Position numbers and translations under genes: made by a program. This document shows, piece by piece, positions 15,098 through 21,926 of a DNA stretch of 41,713 nt. This DNA comes from an uncultured Bacteroidia bacterium (lineage in GTDB: Bacteria; Bacteroidota; Bacteroidia; Bacteroidales; F082): NCBI GenBank assembly GCA_902799345.1, contig CADBZW010000022.1:1-41713 (forward strand), given 5' to 3'. The notes below the pieces were generated by a model, which was not told where the DNA came from, made no database searches, and was given only the letters and a program-made list of their open reading frames with translations. Positions within the stretch are counted from its first letter, which is position 1; each line of letters begins with the position of its first letter.

Positions 15098-15259
15098 ATG
15101 GATTATCTGATTGAAATAAAGGAATTTCTGTCGAGACAGATAAAGGTAGTAGCCACTTCTGAAGAAGAAGCTATCCTCCAAGTCAAAAAGCAATATCTAG
15201 AATCTAACATAGTGTTGGATGCAAATGATTTTGTTGATTTTGAGATAAATACTTTGTAA
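15098..15259 (+). CDS. DpnD/PcfM-like small protein
   Basis: 53 residues from ATG 15098 (MDYLIEIKEFLSRQIKVVAT, then SEEEAILQVKKQY and NIVLDANDFVDFEI). The pattern beta-strand, EEA-helix, I/V-VLDA-DF matches the DpnD/PcfM family: DpnD is encoded in the pneumococcal DpnI cassette and PcfM on a conjugative plasmid. Its role is unknown. An in-frame ATG at 15035 would add 21 residues that do not fit the family. It lies just upstream of a DpnII-type restriction system, with ~340 nt of structured non-coding DNA between. Confidence 0.65.
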   Translation: MDYLIEIKEFLSRQIKVVATSEEEAILQVKKQYLESNIVLDANDFVDFEINTL

Positions 15260-15379
15260 TACTGATATTTTTAAAGAATGAATTGTGAATAATTGCAGAA
15301 AGATCTACTTTTGCATTGTCAAATGAAATAATTAGAAAAAGAGAAAGAGATAAAACCATAAATATAAACACATAGCGTT

Positions 15380-15560
15380 TGCTATTTATTCGGCTGCTTC
15401 AGAAACCTAGGAAATTTCTTGAATGTTATCATGCGAATAAGTCTGTAAACGTCTACGCGAAAGCGTGGACGCGGCTTATCGATGATAACGGGCAATTCCT
15501 AGGGCCTCTGAAGCGTGGATAAGACAAAGTCCGCGCTTTTTGTTGCCCTGATTGCCCGTT
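15380..15560 (+). ncRNA. Highly structured RNA region upstream of the GATC methylase
   Basis: No recognised Rfam class. Visible helices: GCTTCAGA (15396-15403) with TCTGAAGC (15507-15514); CCTAGGAA (15406-15413) with TTCCTAGG (15496-15503); GTTATCAT (15425-15432) with ATGATAAC (15482-15489); and a 9-bp stem CGTCTACGC (15450-15458) with GCGTGGACG (15463-15471), closed by a GAAA tetraloop. Two possible pseudoknots: CGGGCAAT (15489-15496) with ATTGCCCG (15551-15558), and TTATTCG (15386-15392) with CGAATAA (15434-15440). Long nested helices separated by loops argue for a functional RNA or a leader controlling the methylase. Strand is assumed from the neighbouring genes. Confidence 0.65.
15513..15541 (+). 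terminator. Terminator-like hairpin at the end of the structured RNA
   Basis: GCGTGGA (15513-15519) pairs with TCCGCGC (15530-15536, one G-U) and is followed by TTTTT. It could end a short RNA or act as an attenuator before the methylase gene. It shares two bases with the outer helix of the fold. Confidence 0.5.
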
Positions 15561-15595
15561 TTGCCGTAGGATAAGCATTCGCGTCACTTACAGAA

Positions 15596-16516
15596 TTGGC
15601 AAAACATTGGGTGTTTCCATATAAAGCAAAACCGTTCATCAAATGGGTTGGTGGCAAGTCACAACTCCTTGAACAATTCGAAGCCCTGCTTCCGATGGAC
15701 TTTGAACTATGGGATAATGTCACCTATGTTGAGCCCTTTGTTGGTGGTGGTGCCATGCTCTTTTTCATGCTTCAGCGCTTCAACAACATCAAGCACGTGG
15801 TCATTAATGACATTAACCACAATCTTACCGAGGCATACGAGAATATCAAGGACCATGCAGAGGAACTAGTACATAAGCTGAAACACATTGAGAATGAGTA
15901 TTCCACTATTCAGGAATCTGAATTGCAAAAGGAGTATTACCTTATGATTCGTCGTCGTTTCAATGAAGAAAACTTGACCAGTATTGAAAGGACTTCGTTG
16001 TTGATATTCTTAAATAGAACTTGTTTCAATGGTCTTTATCGCGAAAACTCAAAAGGGGAATTCAATGTTCCCTTTGGAAGATATGTCAATCCTACCATTT
16101 GTAACGAAGCGGTCATTTATGCTGATAGTGAATTGCTTAACCGTTATGATATAAGCATATTGAATGTTGATTTCTTAGGAACAGCAAACATTATAAATGA
16201 AGGAATGTGTTTCTTTTACTTTGACCCGCCATTTCGGCCTCTTAGTGCTACATCAAGTTTCAATTCATACGTCAAGGAGGAATTTGGCGACGAAAGGCAG
16301 AAAGAGTTAGCGGAGTTTTGTCGTCGTCTTTCGGAAAAAGATAATGTGAAATGGATGCTGAGCAATGCCGATTGTTCGGCAAAAAATCCAGAAGACCTGT
16401 TCTTTGAAACCATTTATGACGGATTCAATATCCATCGAGTATATGCTTCCCGAAGCGTCAATGCTGATGCAACCAAACGTGGGAAGTTGACCGAATTGCT
16501 AATCACAAACTACTAA
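15596..16516 (+). CDS. dpnM: DpnII/MboI-type GATC adenine methylase M1
   Basis: 306 residues of the alpha-class N6-adenine methylases (Dam/DpnM). SAM-binding motif: KPFIKWVGGKSQLLEQFEAL and VEPFVGGGAMLFF. Catalytic motif: DPPFRPLSATSSFNSYVKEE, with DPPF replacing DPPY as in some kin. It would methylate the adenine of GATC and protect the host. No ATG is available near the conserved start; TTG 15596 gives ten residues before KPFIKW, and GTG 15611 is an alternative. First gene of the M1-R-M2 operon. Confidence 0.9.
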   Translation: MAKHWVFPYKAKPFIKWVGGKSQLLEQFEALLPMDFELWDNVTYVEPFVGGGAMLFFMLQRFNNIKHVVINDINHNLTEAYENIKDHAEELVHKLKHIENEYSTIQESELQKEYYLMIRRRFNEENLTSIERTSLLIFLNRTCFNGLYRENSKGEFNVPFGRYVNPTICNEAVIYADSELLNRYDISILNVDFLGTANIINEGMCFFYFDPPFRPLSATSSFNSYVKEEFGDERQKELAEFCRRLSEKDNVKWMLSNADCSAKNPEDLFFETIYDGFNIHRVYASRSVNADATKRGKLTELLITNY

Positions 16517-16529
16517 AAAACAAATAGCA

Positions 16530-17405
16530 ATGCACACGAAAGAACAGTTTGAATTATTCATGTCCCAATTGAAAGAAACCAATGCTACGCTTGGATTCTT
16601 TTGCGATTTCAAAAAAATCAACAGCAATGTTGAAGCTATTGCTATTAAATTGAACCAATTGAATTATTTGATTGGTCAAGAAGATTTGGACGGGGCGATT
16701 CGCAGACTATGGTTGGAAAACCCTAAAGTGTATAGCGTTTTGGATATTCTTATTGCCGTCAGAACCTCTGATAACAAAAAAGCCATATTGGAGGATGGAA
16801 GAGTAGAATTGATAAACAGACTTTTTGAAGATGTTGAAGGAGTGATTGACTATATTCACGGAACAGGTCTTGACGAAGTCTTGCAAAAGAAACAAATCAA
16901 GAATCTTGTGGATTATGTATTTGGTGTTGAAACAGGACTTGATACGAATGCACGAAAAAACAGAAGTGGGCATTTGATGGAAAACCAGGTTGCGTCATCG
17001 TTTGACAAGTCCGGTATTACTTATCGCCAAGAAGTTTATTCAACAGAATACCCAGAACTATCCGTGCTTGGAGAAGACAAGAAAAGGTTCGACTTTGTGA
17101 TAGAGACAACACGATGCAAATACTTGATAGAAGTCAACTTCTATAGTGGTGGCGGATCAAAACTAAACGAAGTTGCAAGGGCTTATTCTGAATTGTCACC
17201 CAAAATAAATGCCGTAGGTGGATTTGAATTTGTTTGGATTACAGATGGAATAGGATGGAAATCAGCACGAAACAAGTTAGAAGAGGCATATTATACCATT
17301 CCTTGTATTTATAACTTGACAACCCTTTGTGATTTCATTCATAAACTGAAAAGCGAAGGCGTGATAAGTTCAAGAAATCTTGGTCTTTTCAATGACGAAG
17401 TTTAA
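16530..17405 (+). CDS. dpnB: DpnII/MboI-family type II restriction endonuclease
   Basis: 291 residues. The nuclease centre is RFDFVIETTRCKYLIEVNFYSGGGSKLNEVARAYSEL in two parts (~residues 190-227), the typical DpnII/MboI signature with a PD-(D/E)xK-like D...EVN core. The N-terminal part (MHTKEQFELFMSQLKETNATLGFF) also fits the family. Predicted to cut unmethylated GATC. It starts 13 nt after the M1 stop and its end overlaps the M2 start. Length is close to that of DpnII (about 290). Confidence 0.9.
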   Translation: MHTKEQFELFMSQLKETNATLGFFCDFKKINSNVEAIAIKLNQLNYLIGQEDLDGAIRRLWLENPKVYSVLDILIAVRTSDNKKAILEDGRVELINRLFEDVEGVIDYIHGTGLDEVLQKKQIKNLVDYVFGVETGLDTNARKNRSGHLMENQVASSFDKSGITYRQEVYSTEYPELSVLGEDKKRFDFVIETTRCKYLIEVNFYSGGGSKLNEVARAYSELSPKINAVGGFEFVWITDGIGWKSARNKLEEAYYTIPCIYNLTTLCDFIHKLKSEGVISSRNLGLFNDEV

Positions 17406-18591
17406 GACTCCATATTACACGGTTGATGATGCTTTTGCATTGTACCATGGCGATTGTATGGATTTGTTGACGCAAATCCCTGACAATTCAATCAATACAA
17501 TTTTTGCAGACCCGCCTTATTTCCTAAGCAATGGCGGCATAAGCTGTCAAAATGGCCAAGTGGTCTGTGTCGATAAAGGCGATTGGGACAAGGGAGGCAC
17601 CCCAGAGTATATTCGAGAGTTTAACATGCAATGGTTGTCATTGTGCCGTTCAAAATTAAAAGATAATGGCACTATTTGGATTAGTGGAACTTACCATAAC
17701 ATTTTTTCAGTAGCAAATTGTTTGACGGAATTGGGATATAAGATTCTGAATGTCATAACATGGCAAAAGTCAGACCCTCCACCAAATCTCAGTTGCCGTT
17801 ACTTTAATTTCTCGACGGAATACATCATTTGGGCACGCAAACATGCCAAGAAACCGCACAAGTTCAATTATGAAATGATGAAGCAATTGAACGGTGACAA
17901 ACAAATGACTGATGTTTGGAAAATTCCTGCTGTTGGAAAATGGGAAAAGACTTGTGGCAAACACCCTACACAAAAGCCATTGCGTTTGCTTTATCGAGTC
18001 ATTTTGGCCTCAACCGATGAAGGTGATTTGGTGCTTGACCCTTTTGCGGGGAGTAGTACAACGGGTATAGCTGCAAACCTATTAGGGAGGAAATTCATCG
18101 GCATCGAACAAGAAAAAGCGTTTTTGGAATTGAGCAAAAAACGCAGGGAAGAAATTGAGGAAGAGTCGGTAGCGAAAAAGATGTTGAAGAAGATGCAAGA
18201 ACTCCCAGAGGAGGTAACAGTACTCGTTAACCATGCTAGAAAAATTGCAATGGAAAAGATGCTGGAAACAGGGTTATGTTACCTTCGTGCAGGAGAGAGC
18301 AAAGGATCTTTGCTAGTAGAACCAGGTTTTGAGCGGCTTGGGTATGTGCTGTTGCATACAAATGGTGAAAATGCCAAACTTTTTAAATTAAAGAAAAAAG
18401 GGTTCCAAATTTGGACCCCTGAAGCATTACAAGAGAAGGGATTTGAAGCTGAAAATGCTCCATATTATGCTGTACTTCATTTTGATAACACAAAAGAGGT
18501 CTCTTTTTCGAGGTCTATCGACTTGTCACAACGGAAAAACACTTGCGCGGCTAAAATCTTGCCCTTAAGTGATTTTATAGAGTTGAGATGA
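17392..18591 (+). CDS. dpnA: DpnA-like second GATC adenine methylase with extra C-terminal domain
   Basis: 399 residues from ATG 17392, chosen over TTG 17380; it overlaps the endonuclease gene by 14 nt. Residues ~1-255 form a beta-class N6-adenine methylase: FADPPYFLSNGG near the N-terminus (motif IV), KHPTQKPLRLL, then LVLDPFAGSSTTGIAANLLG (motif I). In DpnII systems the second methylase also modifies single-stranded GATC. Family members are usually ~270 residues, so the last ~130 (from EEVTVLVNHARKIAMEKMLE to KILPLSDFIELR) are an added domain that I do not recognise. Confidence 0.88.
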   Translation: MTKFKTPYYTVDDAFALYHGDCMDLLTQIPDNSINTIFADPPYFLSNGGISCQNGQVVCVDKGDWDKGGTPEYIREFNMQWLSLCRSKLKDNGTIWISGTYHNIFSVANCLTELGYKILNVITWQKSDPPPNLSCRYFNFSTEYIIWARKHAKKPHKFNYEMMKQLNGDKQMTDVWKIPAVGKWEKTCGKHPTQKPLRLLYRVILASTDEGDLVLDPFAGSSTTGIAANLLGRKFIGIEQEKAFLELSKKRREEIEEESVAKKMLKKMQELPEEVTVLVNHARKIAMEKMLETGLCYLRAGESKGSLLVEPGFERLGYVLLHTNGENAKLFKLKKKGFQIWTPEALQEKGFEAENAPYYAVLHFDNTKEVSFSRSIDLSQRKNTCAAKILPLSDFIELR

Positions 18592-18638
18592 ATATCAAAT
18601 TATTTCATATCGTTTACCCAAAAATCAATAAAACTCAT

Positions 18639-18646
18639 TATCTTTG
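18639..18646 (+). promoter_or_regulatory. Bacteroidota-type promoter, -7 box TATCTTTG
   Basis: TATCTTTGCA matches TAnnTTTG closely, with GTTTACC about 20 nt upstream as a possible -33. It lies ~23 nt before the remnant frame at 18669 and could also serve the exporter gene at 18895. Confidence 0.5.
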
Positions 18647-18668
18647 CATTATAAATTAAACAAGATAA

Positions 18669-18839
18669 TTGCCCGACAAACAAAACAATATCATCCTCTA
18701 CAACGACTCTGACGGCAAAGTGAACGTAAACGTCTGCTTTGATGATGATAAGGCTAATACAACAGTAAAGAATCTCTTTACAGTTCAACTTACAAACAAT
18801 TATTGTAGGTTCAAAATGAGAAAAGGAACGTATAAATAA
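18669..18839 (+). pseudogene. Short remnant resembling the start of a RhuM-like protein
   Basis: A 56-codon frame with a TTG start. The part DKQNNIILYNDSDGKVNVNV resembles the N-terminus of RhuM-type proteins found in mobile regions, then diverges (DDDKANTTVKNLFTVQ). The rest of such a protein (usually over 300 residues) is missing. It is probably a truncated gene and could be non-functional. Confidence 0.35.
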
Positions 18840-18856
18840 ACCTTATAAGTTCACAT

Positions 18857-18898
18857 AGCGACTTCGACCGTGCCATCAAACAACTCCCTAAACAATGA
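18857..18898 (+). pseudogene. Residual 3' end of a lost gene overlapping the exporter start
   Basis: An in-frame tail SDFDRAIKQLPKQ ends at TGA 18896-18898, overlapping the next ATG (ATGA). It suggests a gene once coupled to the exporter that was cut down when the island arrived or decayed. Evidence is only the codon-like stretch. Confidence 0.3.
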
Positions 18899-20136
18899 CC
18901 AACACCCCGAGAATATTAGACATCACCTACGAAGCCGGTGCCATTCTCCTCGAAAACGGCGCCGAGATTTCGCGCGTGGAGGAGACCATGCACCGCATCG
19001 CCGACCATTTTGGCGTGGAGGACGAGAGCTTCTTCGTGCTCAGCAACGGCATCATGATGACCGGCAAAGGTTTTGCCCGCACCAAGTTCATCCCTATCAA
19101 AGGGGCAAGCCTCGACAAAGTGGTGGCCGTCAACCAACTCTCGCGCGAAGTGGCCGAAGGCAAATGGACGCTCGAAGAAGTAGGAGATAGGCTAAAGCAA
19201 ATCCGTGCCATGAAACCCAAACGGGCTTGGGAACAGATTTTGGCCTCGGCGGTGGGCAGCGCAGCTTTCTGCATCCTTTTTGGCGGTGGCTTCGCCGACT
19301 GTTTGGCCTCGTTTGTCGCCGGTCTTGTGTTGTGGAGCTTCATGCTCTTTGTAGGCTCGCGGCATTTGTCGCGTATCGTCAGCACGGTTACAGGAGGCCT
19401 GCTTTCGCCGTTGGTTTGCTTTGGCTTGTATCGCCTCGGCCTCGGCTGCCATCTGAGCAACATGATCATCGGGGCCATCATCCCGCTGATTCCTGGTATC
19501 GCTTTCACCAACGGCATCCGCGACATGGCCAACGAGGACTACCTTGCTGGTACCACACGACTCCTGGACGCCATGCTGACGTTTTTCTGCATTGCATTTG
19601 GCGTGGCTTTGGCTTTCATGCTCGACGGTAATATCTTCGGCGCGATATTGGCCCTCGACCCACTCGTTGCCGACCCGCAGACTTCGGGATTTATCGTGCA
19701 ACTCATTGCTGCCTTCTTGGGCACGATGGCCTTTGCCGTGCTTTTTGGCGTGCCTCGCAAATATTATTTAGATGCGGGTTTATGTGGAACACTGGGATGG
19801 CTACTTTATCTCATCTTGACCCGTTATTCTGCGTTTTCGCCCGTCGAAGTGATGTTTTGCGCCACCGCCTTGGTCACCATGGTCGCTCTTGCGCAATCAA
19901 CGGCTCGCAAATGTCCTATCACGGTGTTCCTCATCAGCGGAATTTTCCCCTTGGTGCCAGGAGCAGGCATCTTTTGGACGAGCTACAACATCGTCTCTAA
20001 CCAACTTCCCGATGCCCTCCACACGGGATTTGCCGCACTCAAGGCTACCGTTGCCATCGCCTTCGGCATTCTTGTCATAATGGAACTCAATGGGAAAGGC
20101 CCAGTGAGGAGGTGGATTGAAAAAAAGAAGAAATAA
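18895..20136 (+). CDS. ThrE-family threonine/serine exporter
   Basis: 413 residues. The N-terminal domain (DUF1212-like; ITYEAGAILLENGAEISRVEETMHRIADHFG, read in parts) is soluble with GKGFARTKFIPI. It is followed by about ten hydrophobic segments from ~115 on (for example AAFCILFGGGFADCLASFVA and VTGGLLSPLVCFGLYRLGLG, then MIIGAIIPLIPGIAFTNGIRD). The second half is DUF3815-like with FLISGIFPLVPGAGIFWTSY. One chain carries both halves, as in ThrE of actinobacteria. Inner-membrane export of threonine/serine is the family role. GC-rich like the chromosome core. Confidence 0.85.
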   Translation: MTNTPRILDITYEAGAILLENGAEISRVEETMHRIADHFGVEDESFFVLSNGIMMTGKGFARTKFIPIKGASLDKVVAVNQLSREVAEGKWTLEEVGDRLKQIRAMKPKRAWEQILASAVGSAAFCILFGGGFADCLASFVAGLVLWSFMLFVGSRHLSRIVSTVTGGLLSPLVCFGLYRLGLGCHLSNMIIGAIIPLIPGIAFTNGIRDMANEDYLAGTTRLLDAMLTFFCIAFGVALAFMLDGNIFGAILALDPLVADPQTSGFIVQLIAAFLGTMAFAVLFGVPRKYYLDAGLCGTLGWLLYLILTRYSAFSPVEVMFCATALVTMVALAQSTARKCPITVFLISGIFPLVPGAGIFWTSYNIVSNQLPDALHTGFAALKATVAIAFGILVIMELNGKGPVRRWIEKKKK

Positions 20137-20202
20137 TATGCTTGACGAAACAAAAAAGGCATTATTATTGCATGGTTTCTATTTATATCTAATTAAACTA
20201 TC

Positions 20203-20559
20203 ATGAAAAAACTAATCAAATGTCTTATAGTCCTTGTTATTCTTGCAGGCGTGATGTTGTTCACCTGTCCTGAAGAAGAAAGGCATATCGAAAAGATGAC
20301 ACAGGAAATCGTGAAATCGTCACAAGAAAACAATAAAGATGCCGGTTTCCTAGAAAGCCTCGGCAATGCCATTGCTGGCACCATCAGCGAAGCGGTCGTG
20401 AAAGTCTATGTGAAAAGCCAGCTTAAGGTGGATAATTACTATGTTTTGAATGTCGGCAAGATGTACTACGACGGCGAGAAGCGGGTGGTCACCATCGGGG
20501 CGTTCAATCATGTGTTTTGTCTGGTGAAAGCCTATGACTTGTTGGATGAAATAGAGTAA
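20203..20559 (+). CDS. Small membrane-anchored protein, DUF4359-like
   Basis: 118 residues with one N-terminal membrane segment (LIKCLIVLVILAGVMLFTC). A polar helix follows (EERHIEKMTQEIVKSSQENN), then VDNYYVLNVGKMYYDGEKRV and VTIGAFNHVFCL, a pattern resembling DUF4359. No catalytic motif is visible. It may be periplasmic. The next gene starts 36 nt later, so the two may be co-transcribed. Confidence 0.6.
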   Translation: MKKLIKCLIVLVILAGVMLFTCPEEERHIEKMTQEIVKSSQENNKDAGFLESLGNAIAGTISEAVVKVYVKSQLKVDNYYVLNVGKMYYDGEKRVVTIGAFNHVFCLVKAYDLLDEIE

Positions 20560-20595
20560 TATTAATGTCGTAAACTATACAATTATCAAATCATC

Positions 20596-21222
20596 ATGAA
20601 AAAACTACTGAGTATCATCGCTTTCATCGCTTTCGCAGGTGTTGCGATTGCACAAACTCCCGAAGAAATTATCTCACGCATGGAGGCCGAAATGGCCAAG
20701 CATGACGAAAAAGAAGGGCTGGCCATGACTATGGACATGAAAATCCCGATTTTGGGGACGTTTTCTTCGCGTACTTATACGTTAGGCGACAAATACCGCA
20801 TAGAAATAACCGAGGATGGAAAGCAATCGATTACATGGAGCGACGGCCAAACGGATTGGAACTACGATTCCGAGAAGAACGAAATCGAAATAAAGAAACA
20901 TGAGGTCAAGGAAAAGACTGAAACTGAAGGCGATGCTAAGATGTTCAGTGGCATCACCGACGGTTACGACGTCAAGCTTGACAAGGAAACTTCTGATTCA
21001 TGGCAGTTCCTCTGCAAGCGTTCAAAATCGAACCCCGACAAGGACGCTCCCAAGAAAATGACGCTCATCGTTGCCAAAGGTACTTATATGCCAATTAGTC
21101 TGAGCGCCAAGGTTTCTGCCATTACCATCACCATGCGAGACCTCAGTTATGGCGTGACGGAAGAACAAGTCACCTTCAATCCCAAAAACTATCCTACTGC
21201 CACTATTGTGGACAAGCGATGA
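20596..21222 (+). CDS. LolA-like periplasmic protein
   Basis: 208 residues with a signal peptide (MKKLLSIIAFIAFAGVAIAQ). The mature part fits the LolA-like fold: an opening helix TPEEIISRMEAEMAKHDEKE, then beta-strands with TYTLGDKYRIEI, SITWSDGQTDWNYD and the late AITITMRDLSYGVTEEQVTFNP. LolA carries lipoproteins to the outer membrane. In Bacteroidota many LolA-like paralogues exist, so this one's cargo is unknown. It faces the minus-strand kinase gene tail to tail. Confidence 0.65.
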   Translation: MKKLLSIIAFIAFAGVAIAQTPEEIISRMEAEMAKHDEKEGLAMTMDMKIPILGTFSSRTYTLGDKYRIEITEDGKQSITWSDGQTDWNYDSEKNEIEIKKHEVKEKTETEGDAKMFSGITDGYDVKLDKETSDSWQFLCKRSKSNPDKDAPKKMTLIVAKGTYMPISLSAKVSAITITMRDLSYGVTEEQVTFNPKNYPTATIVDKR

Positions 21223-21237
21223 TTGTCTTGGAATAAA

Positions 21238-21870
21238 TTACAAAGACAACTTGTGGCTGATGTTCTGGGCTAAGAAGGAAGCAACTGCGTCAGTGGTCAT
21301 CCCGGTTACGTTGATGACAAAGTCATAGTTGTGGGCATCGTAGCGCGAGGTTCCGGCCACGGTTTTCACAAAAGTATCACGCTCGGCATCGATGCGGTCG
21401 ACCACTTTGGCGGCCTCATCGGTGCCGAGGTTTTGTTTGCGCGCAATGCGCTCGATGCGTGCATCCCTGTCGGCCCTAATGAATATGTGCATCGCATTAG
21501 GATAGTCACGGAAGATGTTGAAACCAGCACGTCCCAAAATGATGCAACTTTCTTTCTCGGCCAATTCCTTAAGGATTCTTGCCTCGGCATAATAGATGCT
21601 CACTGGAGTAGCAGCAGGTCGATCGCCGACCTTGTAACTTGCAGCACCAAATTTTTGGTAGAAACGGCAGAAATCGTTCCACCAATTGCTTTTCTGTGCT
21701 TTGATGCGTTCAATGTTTTCGACTGTCATGTCGAATTGTTCGGCTATGCCTTCCAACATGGCGCGGCCATAGACTTTTACACCAAGCTTTTCGCCCAATT
21801 TCCGAGCTATTTCTCCGCCACCGCTACCGCATTCACGGTTGATGGTGATAATGAAATTATTATTGTCCAT
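21238..21870 (-). CDS. Cytidylate kinase-like protein
   Basis: 210 residues beginning MDNNNFIITINRECGSGGGE, the P-loop-like start of the cytidylate kinase-like (AAA_26) family, with IARKLGEKLGVKVYGRAML next and RADRDARIERIARKQNLGTD as the lid region, then YDFVINVTG. True Cmk starts differently and these kin have no fixed substrate. It has its own promoter boxes, so it is not required to be part of the NRPS unit, though it lies directly downstream. Confidence 0.8.
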   Translation of the reverse strand: MDNNNFIITINRECGSGGGEIARKLGEKLGVKVYGRAMLEGIAEQFDMTVENIERIKAQKSNWWNDFCRFYQKFGAASYKVGDRPAATPVSIYYAEARILKELAEKESCIILGRAGFNIFRDYPNAMHIFIRADRDARIERIARKQNLGTDEAAKVVDRIDAERDTFVKTVAGTSRYDAHNYDFVINVTGMTTDAVASFLAQNISHKLSL

Positions 21871-21890
21871 ATCTGTTTGTTTTTGTTGCG

Positions 21891-21906
21891 CAAAAGTACA
21901 AAAATA
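21891..21906 (-). promoter_or_regulatory. Tandem -7 boxes TATTTTTG and TACTTTTG
   Basis: On the minus strand two TAnnTTTG boxes lie 21-36 nt before the kinase-like gene start at 21870 and just after the NRPS stop. They support separate transcription of the kinase gene. Confidence 0.45.
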
Positions 21907-21926
21907 CCTTACTCTTTAAGCAAAAT

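Noticed and set aside
15513-15541. A normal Rho-independent terminator as the full explanation of the 15380-15560 region
   Set aside because: The terminator-like hairpin accounts for only 29 nt. The larger nested helices and pseudoknot pairings upstream remain unexplained.
15380-15560. Retron, OMEGA-type guide or group II intron as an explanation for the folded RNA
   Set aside because: There is no reverse transcriptase, IscB/TnpB-like nuclease or intron domain V nearby. The only adjacent genes are the restriction-modification operon and two small proteins.
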